DNA of 5,314 nt from NCBI GenBank assembly GCA_031289575.1, contig JAITPE010000076.1, forward strand, positions 1 through 5,314. Direction: 5' to 3'. Both the position numbers and the translations under genes were made by a program. Each line of letters opens with the position of its first letter. Position 1 is the stretch's first letter. Source of the DNA: Spirochaetia bacterium. GTDB lineage: Bacteria; Spirochaetota; UBA4802; UBA5550. The notes under the pieces were generated by a model. That model worked only from the letters and a program-made list of their open reading frames with translations. It was not told where the DNA came from and did no database searches. This document shows, piece after piece, positions 1-5,314 of this stretch.

Positions 1-374
1 ACGGTTGCTATGGGAAATATGTTTATGGGCCCTTTTTCTCCCTGCATTTTTACAAAGCGCACAAGGGCCTGGTTGTCGATGACCGGGTCGGTGTTCGGCA
101 TAGGACATATTGAGGTATAGCCTCCCTTTGCCGCGACAAAGGAACCGCCGAGTATTGTCTCAACATCTTCACGTCCCGGTTCCCTGAAATGTACATGCAT
201 ATCAATGAGCCCCGGGGTTACAATACATCCGCCGGCGTCTATTACTCGGCGCCCATCTGCGGGTATGTTTTCCGCGATCTCGGCGATTGTATCATCCGCG
301 ACGCGCAAGTCGGCGAGACGGTCTGTTTTCGAGGCCGGATCAATAACGCGTCCGTTTTTTACAACTATATCCAT
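1..374 (-). CDS. pyrC: Dihydroorotase, N-terminal part (cut by left window edge)
   Basis: This gene encodes dihydroorotase, which cyclises N-carbamoyl-L-aspartate to dihydroorotate in the third step of pyrimidine synthesis in the cytoplasm. I translated it by hand from the minus strand: 124 complete codons are visible and the rest lies beyond position 1. It opens with the amidohydrolase N-terminal strand layout (MDIVVKNGRVIDP). The family metal-binding motif DMHVHFREPG follows at residues 58-67, with H60 and H62 as metal ligands and R64 as a substrate contact. The PMPNTDP motif at residues 91-97 includes a substrate-binding Asn (N94). The exact HxHFREPG form indicates a bacterial type I (Bacillus-like) enzyme. 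The start is fixed by the ATG at 374-372, which shares one base with the pyrB stop (TGATG), so the two are very probably translationally coupled. A weak purine-rich stretch (AAAAGAAG) precedes the start. Identification is very secure; catalytic residues further downstream cannot be checked. Confidence 0.95.
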   Translation of the reverse strand, partial: MDIVVKNGRVIDPASKTDRLADLRVADDTIAEIAENIPADGRRVIDAGGCIVTPGLIDMHVHFREPGREDVETILGGSFVAAKGGYTSICPMPNTDPVIDNQALVRFVKMQGEKGPINIFPIAT

Positions 375-1330
375 CAGTCTTCTTTTATTTCCTTTTCGTC
401 TCCGAGAACGGCCCCGCCGGCAAGCAGATAAAAGATCGCCATGCGCACGGCAACCCCGTTTGTCACCTGCTCGTTCATTATGAGGTTGGGGCTTTCCGCT
501 ACTTCGTTGCTCAGTTCGATTCCGCGGTTGACCGGCCCGGGATGCATTATGATTATATCGCTCTTGCAGCGGGCAAGGCGCTCTTCGGTAAGGGCGAATT
601 GCCGGTGATATTCCCGTATGGACGGGAAAAACGCGCCCTGCTGCCTTTCCTTTTGGACTCGAAGCATATTTATAACATCAAGCTGCGGCAAAATATCGTC
701 CAAGCTGTACGATATTTTAACGCCGTAGATGTAAAACTCATCGGGTACAAGTGTCGGCGGGCCAACAAGGGTAATATCGGCCCCAAGGCGTTTGAATATT
801 TCGATGTCCGAGCGGGCGACCCTTGAATGAAGAATGTCGCCGACTATCGCTATGCGCAGCCCCTTAAGGCTTTCTTTTTTTTCCAGAATGGAATAGGCGT
901 CGAGCAGCGCCTGTGTCGGGTGGGCATGAAAGCCGTCGCCCGCGTTTATGACAGATGCCTTGATGTTGCGGGATAAAAAATGCGGCGCTAAAGACGCCGC
1001 ATGCCGTATTACAATATAATCGGCCTTCATGGCCTCTAAGGTGTGAACCGTATCAATCAGGGATTCACCCTTTACCACGCTGGACGTTGATACCGCGACA
1101 TTGATCAAGTCCGATGAAAGCCTTTTGGCGGCCAGCTCGAAGCTCAGCCGGGTTCTGGTAGATGGTTCATAGAACAGAGTACAGACTGTTTTGCCGCGGA
1201 GCACCGGAACGCTTTTGACCGAACGAGTAAAGACTTCTTTAAAATATTTGGCGTTCCGGCAAATCAGGTCGATTTCTTCGGTGGTCAAAGACTCAATGTC
1301 AAGAAGATCTTTTCTGTTCAGTGAAGTCAT
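374..1330 (-). CDS. pyrB: Aspartate carbamoyltransferase catalytic subunit
   Basis: The 318-residue product condenses carbamoyl phosphate with aspartate, the committed step of pyrimidine synthesis. Family landmarks are all present. The carbamoyl-phosphate site STRTR is at residues 57-61 within FYEPSTRTRLSFE, and the mobile-loop lysine is K87 in SVVKGES. R109-H110 follow. HPTQ is at 137-140, DILHSRVARS at 165-174, LRVQKERQ at 223-230, and HPGPVNRG at 263-270. Length fits the 300-310 residue family norm. The frame extends upstream to 1408 from a TTG, but those 26 extra residues resemble nothing in the family, so I chose the ATG at 1330. That ATG has no Shine-Dalgarno; the bases before it include TCCTCC, the opposite polarity. 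No pyrI-like regulatory subunit gene is adjacent, consistent with a stand-alone trimer of the Bacillus type, though pyrI could be elsewhere. pyrC follows immediately. A terminator-like hairpin lies within the coding sequence. Confidence 0.95.
   Translation of the reverse strand: MTSLNRKDLLDIESLTTEEIDLICRNAKYFKEVFTRSVKSVPVLRGKTVCTLFYEPSTRTRLSFELAAKRLSSDLINVAVSTSSVVKGESLIDTVHTLEAMKADYIVIRHAASLAPHFLSRNIKASVINAGDGFHAHPTQALLDAYSILEKKESLKGLRIAIVGDILHSRVARSDIEIFKRLGADITLVGPPTLVPDEFYIYGVKISYSLDDILPQLDVINMLRVQKERQQGAFFPSIREYHRQFALTEERLARCKSDIIIMHPGPVNRGIELSNEVAESPNLIMNEQVTNGVAVRMAIFYLLAGGAVLGDEKEIKED
973..1002 (-). terminator. Terminator-like hairpin inside pyrB, sense orientation
   Basis: Read on the minus strand, ATGCGGCG (1002-995) is followed by a seven-base loop TCTTTAG and the perfect complement CGCCGCAT (987-980). 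The run TTTTT comes next (979-975), giving six T in a row with the last stem base. An eight-pair stem with six G:C pairs followed at once by a U tract is the standard form of a Rho-independent terminator. It falls in codons for roughly residues 110-120 of pyrB, so transcripts would be cut about a third of the way into the gene. The structure is directly visible. Whether it terminates during translation is unknown, since ribosomes closely following polymerase would normally prevent folding. Confidence 0.45.
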
Positions 1331-1336
1331 GGCTGT

Positions 1337-1365
1337 ATTTGGAGGATACGCGCAAAAATTGTCAA
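1337..1365 (-). promoter_or_regulatory. Candidate sigma-70 promoter for pyrBC
   Basis: On the minus strand, a perfect -35 hexamer TTGACA (1365-1360) is followed after 17 bases by CCAAAT (1342-1337), which matches TATAAT at only three of six positions. A start seven bases beyond would fall on the A of the pyrB ATG and give a leaderless message, which would fit the absent Shine-Dalgarno. An alternative is the TATATAAAAT run at 1380-1371 serving as a -10, giving a leader of about 35 bases, but it has no good -35. Spacing and the -35 favour the first; the weak -10 keeps confidence low. Confidence 0.3.
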
Positions 1366-1379
1366 TCCATATTTTATAT

Positions 1380-1394
1380 AAATAGCAGCTATTT
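1380..1394. repeat. 15-base palindrome, possible operator
   Basis: AAATAGC, a central A, and GCTATTT form a perfect seven-base inverted repeat in the divergent intergenic region. It lies just upstream of the candidate pyrB promoter and about 125 bases before the first flaA start. Its symmetry and place would suit a dimeric regulator, but no regulator is known from the window and AT-rich palindromes of this size also arise by chance. Confidence 0.3.
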
Positions 1395-1443
1395 TCCTTG
1401 ACGAACAAGCGTTATTAATCCCTGATTGAGAACAATTAATGCT

Positions 1444-1470
1444 TAATTTTTTTACTTTGTTTGCCGAAGC
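1444..1470 (+). promoter_or_regulatory. Candidate sigma-28 (FliA-type) promoter for the flaA pair
   Basis: TAATTTTT at 1444-1451 matches the sigma-28 -35 consensus TAAAGTTT at six of eight positions. After exactly 11 bases, GCCGAAGC (1463-1470) matches the -10 consensus GCCGATAA at its first five positions. The predicted start near 1477 would leave a leader of about 43 bases before the first flaA ATG. Sigma-28 is the usual late flagellar sigma factor, so the gene context supports the call. However, the -10 is imperfect, and I recall spirochaetal flaA genes being reported as sigma-70 driven, in contrast to flaB. Confidence 0.35.
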
Positions 1471-1507
1471 ATATTGTAGCGAAGTGCAGATTTTTTCTTT
1501 AATGAAC

Positions 1508-1513
1508 AAGGAG
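1508..1513 (+). promoter_or_regulatory. Ribosome binding site deciding the first flaA start
   Basis: AAGGAG lies six bases before the ATG at 1520. It selects this start over the upstream in-frame ATGs at 1439 and 1502, whose extra residues would sit ahead of an otherwise normal signal peptide. Confidence 0.85.
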
Positions 1514-1519
1514 TTATCA

Positions 1520-2266
1520 ATGAAAAGGATTGGCAAATTAGCTTCGTTATCGATTATTGGGGTGATGATCCTTTTTCTCGGTAATGGGAGAATAGATTTA
1601 AACGCTCAAGACCAGCAGAATAAGGAACCGCAAGACGGCCTTATTATAGATTGGCTGAGTGATTTTGAATCCTGCGAAGATTGGAGAGCCTTATCTACAT
1701 CGCCTCTTGGCGATACGAAAGCCAGAAAGGTTGCGGGGAAACCGCGGCCCATTAACACCGAAGGTAAACCGGTTAACGAAACCGGAGAGCCGGGAGAATT
1801 CGCGGAGCAGGCATCCGACGAAAATGGATTTACCCACGAAAACAAATACGTTCTTGGGGTTAAAACATATTTCTATGACCGCGGTTTCGACAGAGTAGAG
1901 GCTTCCCCGCCTAATGAGTACATTATAAGGGGAAGGGCTAAAGAAATCAAAGTATGGGCTCTCGGAAGAAAATTCAGACATACTCTTTTTGTAAAACTGA
2001 GAGACTATCGGGGCGACATCCACAAGCTTAAGATAGGCCGTCTTGATTTTTGGGGCTGGCAGGAAATGTCGGTAATAATTCCAGGCTGGCTTCCACAGTC
2101 GTCTTCTTATGCTATGCTTGACAAAAATCTGCATTTTGTCTCCTTTTTTGTTGAGTGCGATAAATTTGAGGTTCCGGGAACTTTCTATTTCTATTTGGAC
2201 CAGTTCAGGGTCATAACGGATCTCTCTGAGTTTACCGGCGATGAAACTATCAGAGACAACTGGTAA
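1520..2266 (+). CDS. flaA: Flagellar filament outer layer protein FlaA, paralogue 1
   Basis: The 248-residue product belongs to the FlaA family, exported proteins forming part of the sheath around the FlaB core of spirochaetal periplasmic flagella. Residues 1-29 form a Sec signal peptide: basic MKRIGK, a hydrophobic stretch to about residue 20, and a likely signal peptidase I site LNA|Q. The mature N-terminus carries the family IIDWLSDFE...W element (42-55). The conserved core is in the C-terminal half: KEIKVWALGR (141-150), DYRGDIHKL (162-170), GRLDFWGWQEM (173-183), an IP pair (187-188), and a final strand LDQFRVITD (226-234). This is the same order as in the next gene. It is about 46 residues shorter than that neighbour, mainly before the core. 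Two cysteines are present (C52, C213). In T. pallidum a comparable pair is, as I recall, TP0663/TP0664. It is first in a two-gene operon. Family assignment is strong; which FlaA subtype it represents is inference. Confidence 0.88.
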   Translation: MKRIGKLASLSIIGVMILFLGNGRIDLNAQDQQNKEPQDGLIIDWLSDFESCEDWRALSTSPLGDTKARKVAGKPRPINTEGKPVNETGEPGEFAEQASDENGFTHENKYVLGVKTYFYDRGFDRVEASPPNEYIIRGRAKEIKVWALGRKFRHTLFVKLRDYRGDIHKLKIGRLDFWGWQEMSVIIPGWLPQSSSYAMLDKNLHFVSFFVECDKFEVPGTFYFYLDQFRVITDLSEFTGDETIRDNW

Positions 2267-2279
2267 AATATAATACGGA

Positions 2280-2284
2280 TGGAG
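2280..2284 (+). promoter_or_regulatory. Ribosome binding site deciding the second flaA start
   Basis: TGGAGG ends at 2285 (core GGAGG at 2281-2285), eight bases before the ATG at 2294. An in-frame ATG at 2279 overlaps this element and would put the charged MEAIN ahead of the signal peptide, so 2294 is preferred. Confidence 0.85.
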
Positions 2285-2293
2285 GCTATTAAT

Positions 2294-3178
2294 ATGAAAC
2301 AATATAAAAAATCAGCGCCCATGGCTTTAATCTCCGCTGTTGTAATTGTTTTTGGAATGACGGCGAAGCAGGCCGATTCCAGAGTTATGACGAATGTTGC
2401 TCCTGATTTGAGCGGCGAGGAGCTAAGGGCAGTTGTTGTTGAAGACTTCGAGACGAGTCAAATTACGACAGAGATCAACGGTGACGGATGGTACGCGGAG
2501 ACTAATCCCAAAAAGTACGAAAAGGCCGAAACAGAGGCGAAGCTGAAACGCAAAGACCCTGTTTTGACTCTTGAAATGAAATTCATTCCCGGCGGGCCGA
2601 ATGATCTCATGCCCGAGGAATGGTCGGTAACAGATAAAGGGAAAACCAAAGAAAAAGTTCTGGGAGTAAAATTCAAGTTCCGCTACCCAGGCCCTAATGT
2701 TGTCAATTTGCTTGTTCCCAAGGAAGTAGACTGGAAAAACAAGAAACCGTATTTGCGCATGAACTACGCAACCGGAAAAGAGGAGCAGGAGAGGGGACTT
2801 CAGCTTCCTGGCAAGGCCAAGGCCATTTCTCTCTGGGTTCATGGACGAGGCAACCCGTACGAACTCGAGGCGTGGATTGAGGATTACAGGGGAGATACTC
2901 ACATCCTCAGGTTTGGGTCGGTCGACTTTGTGGGCTGGCGTCCTATGAAGGCCTATATACCTGCGAATATTCCTCAGACATCTGAGTCCTATCCGCAGAT
3001 TAGGGCCAGCAGAATAACCAGGCTGGTTCTAAGGGCGCAGACCAATCATCATTATGAGGAACTGATAACAGATACATATTTCTTCTTTGACCAAATAAAG
3101 TGCCTGACGGATACCTATGAGGTTAATTTTGACGGACAGGATTTGCATGATCTCTTTGACGGCAATGAAAAGAAATAA
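2294..3178 (+). CDS. flaA: Flagellar filament outer layer protein FlaA, paralogue 2
   Basis: The 294-residue product is a second FlaA-family sheath protein, expected in the periplasm on the flagellar filament. Residues 1 to about 29 form a signal peptide (MKQYKK, hydrophobic stretch 10-24), with a plausible cleavage ADS|R. The element AVVVEDFE at 46-53 parallels the start of the mature first paralogue. Core landmarks are KAISLWVHGRG (166-176), DYRGDTHILRFG (187-198), VDFVGW (200-205), IPANIPQ (212-218), and FFFDQIKCLTD (263-273). A charged, Lys/Glu-rich middle section (about 68-165) is longer than in the first paralogue and lacks obvious motifs. It ends in an acidic tail (DLFDGNEKK). The gap to the first gene is 27 bases with no terminator, so the pair should be co-transcribed. 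A probable terminator follows 75 bases after the stop. The two proteins are clearly paralogous in the core but diverged elsewhere, which suggests non-redundant roles. Confidence 0.88.
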   Translation: MKQYKKSAPMALISAVVIVFGMTAKQADSRVMTNVAPDLSGEELRAVVVEDFETSQITTEINGDGWYAETNPKKYEKAETEAKLKRKDPVLTLEMKFIPGGPNDLMPEEWSVTDKGKTKEKVLGVKFKFRYPGPNVVNLLVPKEVDWKNKKPYLRMNYATGKEEQERGLQLPGKAKAISLWVHGRGNPYELEAWIEDYRGDTHILRFGSVDFVGWRPMKAYIPANIPQTSESYPQIRASRITRLVLRAQTNHHYEELITDTYFFFDQIKCLTDTYEVNFDGQDLHDLFDGNEKK

Positions 3179-3253
3179 GTTTGTAACTAAGCGCGTGAAA
3201 AGTACTCATATGTATTAGATTGCTTTTTGTAACATTTTTCAATATCGCCTCCT

Positions 3254-3285
3254 GGAAATACCCATTTATGCTGATGGGTATTTTC
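3254..3285 (+). terminator. Probable intrinsic terminator of the flaA operon
   Basis: AAATACCCAT (3256-3265) pairs perfectly with ATGGGTATTT (3274-3283) across an eight-base loop. The outer G3255-T3284 wobble and G3254-C3285 can lengthen the stem. The right arm runs into TTTT and then CTGTT, a short interrupted U tract. It sits about 75 bases after the second flaA stop and before the next gene. The stem has only three central G:C pairs and the U run is modest, so read-through is possible. Confidence 0.6.
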
Positions 3286-3294
3286 TGTTATAAA
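3286..3294 (+). promoter_or_regulatory. Candidate extended -10 promoter for the greA-like gene
   Basis: TGTTATAAA reads as an extended -10 (TGn followed by TATAAA, five of six matches to TATAAT), directly after the terminator stem. No good -35 lies 16-18 bases upstream, which an extended -10 can tolerate. A start near 3301 would give a leader of about 50 bases. That leader would begin with eight T and contain a short hairpin CTGCC-ATT-GGCAG (3311-3323) ahead of the ribosome binding site. This is inference from motif and position only. Confidence 0.3.
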
Positions 3295-3339
3295 AGCATG
3301 TTTTTTTTCGCTGCCATTGGCAGTCATAGAACCGTTAGC

Positions 3340-3344
3340 GGAGG
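3340..3344 (+). promoter_or_regulatory. Ribosome binding site deciding the greA-like start
   Basis: GGAGG lies six bases (TAATAT) before the ATG at 3351, an ideal spacing. It supports this start for a frame that stays open to the right edge. Confidence 0.85.
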
Positions 3345-3350
3345 TAATAT

Positions 3351-5314
3351 ATGTCTCAAGAAAAAGCTTTGTCTAAACTTGAATCATTGTTTAAAGAAGA
3401 ACAGTGGGGACGTATTGAACCTAAAGATGTCGGAACATCCAAATTTAAAATTTTGGATGACCTCTTTAATTTGCTGGTTTCTGAGGGAATGATTGATGAT
3501 GCTGTAGAATACTGCAGGGAGCATCTTCAAAAGCGCGATGATTCCATAACAGCCGCGTATCTTCTCGGCCTTGCGGGCTATCACAGGGGAAATATAGAGG
3601 ATTCGATTGAGCTTCGCAGGCTGATTGATGTTTTTATTGCCAACCAGAAATGGGCGGTTGTCGAAATTCTCTCCGAAAAAGTGCTGGAATACGGAGAGGA
3701 CAGCGCTGTTTTGAGGGCGCTTGCGGTAAGCCTTGAACGACTTGGGCGTTCAAAGGAGGCTGTTCCGGTATTGGAGAATCTGCTTAAAATAAACAGATTC
3801 GATACCGAGGTGGCCAAAAAATTAGCAATGGCTCTTGTGGACAAGTTTCCCGAAAAAAGCGTTTACTACATGAAGCTCGCCATAGAAGGCTTTATAAAAA
3901 AAAAGGAATACGACAGTATTCCGTCTCTCTGGGGCAAGTTTGTCCAGCTCGCCTGGCAGGATTCTACTTTCTTTGAGCGCGTGGAACGCATGCTTGTTGA
4001 CGGCAAGCAGCAGGAACTTGCGGCGTCTCTTTTAAAAACTCTTTTTAACAAATACCGCGAAGCCGAGAACATAGATGTTTCCATTGAGCTTCTCAAAAAA
4101 ATACTGCTCTACAAGAACGATGATGCCCAAATGCGGCGTGACCTTGTTAAACTGTATAAAGACAAATACGGCAGTCACTCACAGTTTGAGCAGTTTATCA
4201 AGCTGTCCAAGCTGAACAATTTCAAGACCCATATAAAGTTTGCCATACAGGATTTTGAGAATTACATTATATTTGAAGTGGACAACTATGCGTTCCATAA
4301 CTCGTGGAAAACCGGAAAAATTAAATCCATAGACAGCGAGTTTGTCGTAGTAGACTTTAAAAATAAAGAAGAACATCAGATGTCCATAAAAATGGCCCTG
4401 CAATCGCTTGCCCCTATTCAAAGCGATCATTTGTACGCGCTTGAGTATGAGGATCCCGATGAGCTAAAAAAGATATTTGCGCAGGATTTCATCGGCTTCT
4501 TTGAAATCCTCATCAAATCATACGGCGGGAAGATACATCTGTCGGATATAAAGCACGAGCTTATTTCCAAATATATTGATGAAAAAAGCTGGGCTAAGTG
4601 GTGGAACAGAGCGAGAACCCAAATTAAAAAGAGTCCGCTTTTCGGCGTAAGCGAAAAGAAAAAAGACTTTATTTTCATGAGGGAAAAAACGGTTACCTAT
4701 GTTGATGAACTTTTGGATAAATTTTCCAGAACCGATTCGTTCAGCGCTAAATTGGATATCGCGGTTGAGTTTTCCAATAATATTGACAACAGGGATGGTT
4801 CTCCGGTTGCCCATTTTTTTGCGGATTATTTTGTGGATGAAACAAAGGGAACCTCAAACACAAGGCTTATTCTTTCTTATTTGATTCTCAAAGATCTTGT
4901 GCGGCTGTTCGGCCAATCAAAGGTGAATTTGGACTCAATACGCGAGAAGGTTATAGGTTTTATTAAAACGGCCGACGAGCTGCCTTTGGTATCCATGAAG
5001 ATAAGCTCTTACGATTACAAAAAAGATTTTGTGAATCTTATAGAGGAGTCGCGCGATGACTGGCCGCGTATTTTGCCGGAGCTGCTGTTCGAAACTCCTG
5101 TAAGAATCCACAGGTATATTTTTAATACTCTGCTTAGAACGCACGCCTATAATGAAATAAATAATTTTATAGACAGGGCAATAACTGGAGCGAGGCAGTT
5201 TCCAGAAATATTTCTTTGGGCGGCAAAGAATATCTTTAACCGCTTATGGGATTATGACTGGCTTGATTATTCCAAAGAGAACCTGAACGTGAACTTTTTT
5301 AGGCTGATGAATGA
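3351..5314 (+). CDS. greA: Long spirochaetal GreA, TPR-containing N-terminal region (cut by right edge)
   Basis: I translated this frame by hand: 654 codons without a stop, running off the window. Ordinary GreA has about 160 residues; Borrelia and Treponema encode versions of about 900 with the GreA domains at the C-terminus, and from memory this sequence follows their N-terminal part. Supporting features are the opening LSKLESLFKEEQWGR (7-21) and TPR-like helical repeats around residues 60-85 and 120-150 (AVSLERLGRSKEAVPVL fits the TPR pattern). A compact beta-rich segment spans about 304-356 (VDNYAFHNSWKTGKIKSI, then VVVDFKNKEEHQMSIKMAL) and resembles a Tudor/CarD-like fold. A Trp-rich motif SWAKWWNRARTQIKK is at 413-427. 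There is no signal peptide or membrane segment, so it should be cytoplasmic. GreA rescues backtracked RNA polymerase by stimulating transcript cleavage, but the catalytic coiled coil would lie beyond this window. If that domain is absent, it is a TPR protein of unknown role. Confidence 0.7.
   Translation, partial: MSQEKALSKLESLFKEEQWGRIEPKDVGTSKFKILDDLFNLLVSEGMIDDAVEYCREHLQKRDDSITAAYLLGLAGYHRGNIEDSIELRRLIDVFIANQKWAVVEILSEKVLEYGEDSAVLRALAVSLERLGRSKEAVPVLENLLKINRFDTEVAKKLAMALVDKFPEKSVYYMKLAIEGFIKKKEYDSIPSLWGKFVQLAWQDSTFFERVERMLVDGKQQELAASLLKTLFNKYREAENIDVSIELLKKILLYKNDDAQMRRDLVKLYKDKYGSHSQFEQFIKLSKLNNFKTHIKFAIQDFENYIIFEVDNYAFHNSWKTGKIKSIDSEFVVVDFKNKEEHQMSIKMALQSLAPIQSDHLYALEYEDPDELKKIFAQDFIGFFEILIKSYGGKIHLSDIKHELISKYIDEKSWAKWWNRARTQIKKSPLFGVSEKKKDFIFMREKTVTYVDELLDKFSRTDSFSAKLDIAVEFSNNIDNRDGSPVAHFFADYFVDETKGTSNTRLILSYLILKDLVRLFGQSKVNLDSIREKVIGFIKTADELPLVSMKISSYDYKKDFVNLIEESRDDWPRILPELLFETPVRIHRYIFNTLLRTHAYNEINNFIDRAITGARQFPEIFLWAAKNIFNRLWDYDWLDYSKENLNVNFFRLMN

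Larger units (their letters stand above)
1331..1519. promoter_or_regulatory. Divergent pyrB / flaA intergenic region
   Basis: This AT-rich 189-base region separates the minus-strand pyr operon from the plus-strand flaA operon and must hold promoters for both. Visible elements are a perfect TTGACA on the minus strand at 1365-1360, a 15-base palindrome AAATAGC-A-GCTATTT at 1380-1394, an AT-only inverted repeat AATTAA-TGC-TTAATT at 1434-1448, and a sigma-28-like motif at 1444-1470. I found no convincing small gene and no recognisable riboswitch or RNA gene in it. Confidence 0.6.

Noticed and set aside
189..483. Two overlapping plus-strand frames across the pyrC start and pyrB end
   Set aside because: Both are antisense to well-supported pyrC and pyrB coding sequence, with no start signals.
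542..826. 94-codon plus-strand frame antisense to pyrB
   Set aside because: It lies wholly within pyrB, whose protein is unmistakable; the translation matches nothing I recognise and has no ribosome binding site.
1331..1408. N-terminal extension of PyrB to a TTG at 1408
   Set aside because: The extra 26 residues are unlike the PyrB family and would cover the divergent promoter region; total length fits the family with the ATG at 1330.
1434..1448. AATTAA-TGC-TTAATT followed by T run as a terminator
   Set aside because: The stem has only A:T pairs and no gene ends upstream of it on the plus strand; it is more likely AT-rich promoter sequence.
1691..2302. 203-codon minus-strand frame antisense to the first flaA
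   Set aside because: The sense frame has a signal peptide and the full set of FlaA core motifs; the antisense product shows no domain or start signal and is a shadow.
3311..3323. CTGCC-ATT-GGCAG as a terminator
   Set aside because: The T run precedes rather than follows the stem on the plus strand, and on the minus strand the stem is followed by A, so neither direction gives an intrinsic terminator.
3220..3492. 90-codon plus-strand frame overlapping the greA start
   Set aside because: It is out of frame with the long open frame from 3351, starts inside the terminator region and lacks a ribosome binding site.

Overview
The window looks like chromosome from a spirochaete of the Treponema/Spirochaeta type. 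Two adjacent genes encode FlaA-family sheath proteins of periplasmic flagella, a family typical of spirochaetes. They are followed by the start of a very long GreA of the kind I know from Borrelia and Treponema. Base composition is moderate, mid-40s percent G+C by eye. An intact pyrB-pyrC pair implies de novo pyrimidine synthesis, which argues against a strongly reduced host-restricted genome such as T. pallidum. I cannot name the species.

Layout. On the minus strand, positions 1330 down to 1 carry pyrB (aspartate carbamoyltransferase, complete) and then the first 124 codons of pyrC (dihydroorotase, cut by the left edge). They are joined by a one-base TGATG stop/start overlap. A 189-base divergent intergenic region (1331-1519) separates this operon from the plus-strand genes. 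On the plus strand come two tandem flaA paralogues (1520-2266 and 2294-3178), 27 bases apart, each with a strong Shine-Dalgarno sequence and a signal peptide. The 172-base gap that follows holds a probable intrinsic terminator and a possible promoter. A reading frame that stays open to the right edge then begins at 3351 (654 codons). It matches the TPR-rich N-terminal part of the long spirochaetal GreA.

How the genes work together. PyrB and PyrC catalyse consecutive steps, carbamoyl phosphate + aspartate to carbamoyl-aspartate to dihydroorotate. The two FlaA proteins are secreted to the periplasm, where the family forms part of the sheath around the flagellar core. The GreA-like protein is expected to be cytoplasmic and to act on paused RNA polymerase, probably as its own transcription unit. 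The three groups show no evident functional link.

Nothing here clearly looks like a novel defence, mobile or biosynthetic system. The most interesting signals are a near-perfect intrinsic-terminator-like hairpin inside pyrB on its sense strand, a sigma-28-like promoter candidate ahead of the flaA pair, and the large N-terminal extension of the GreA-like protein.
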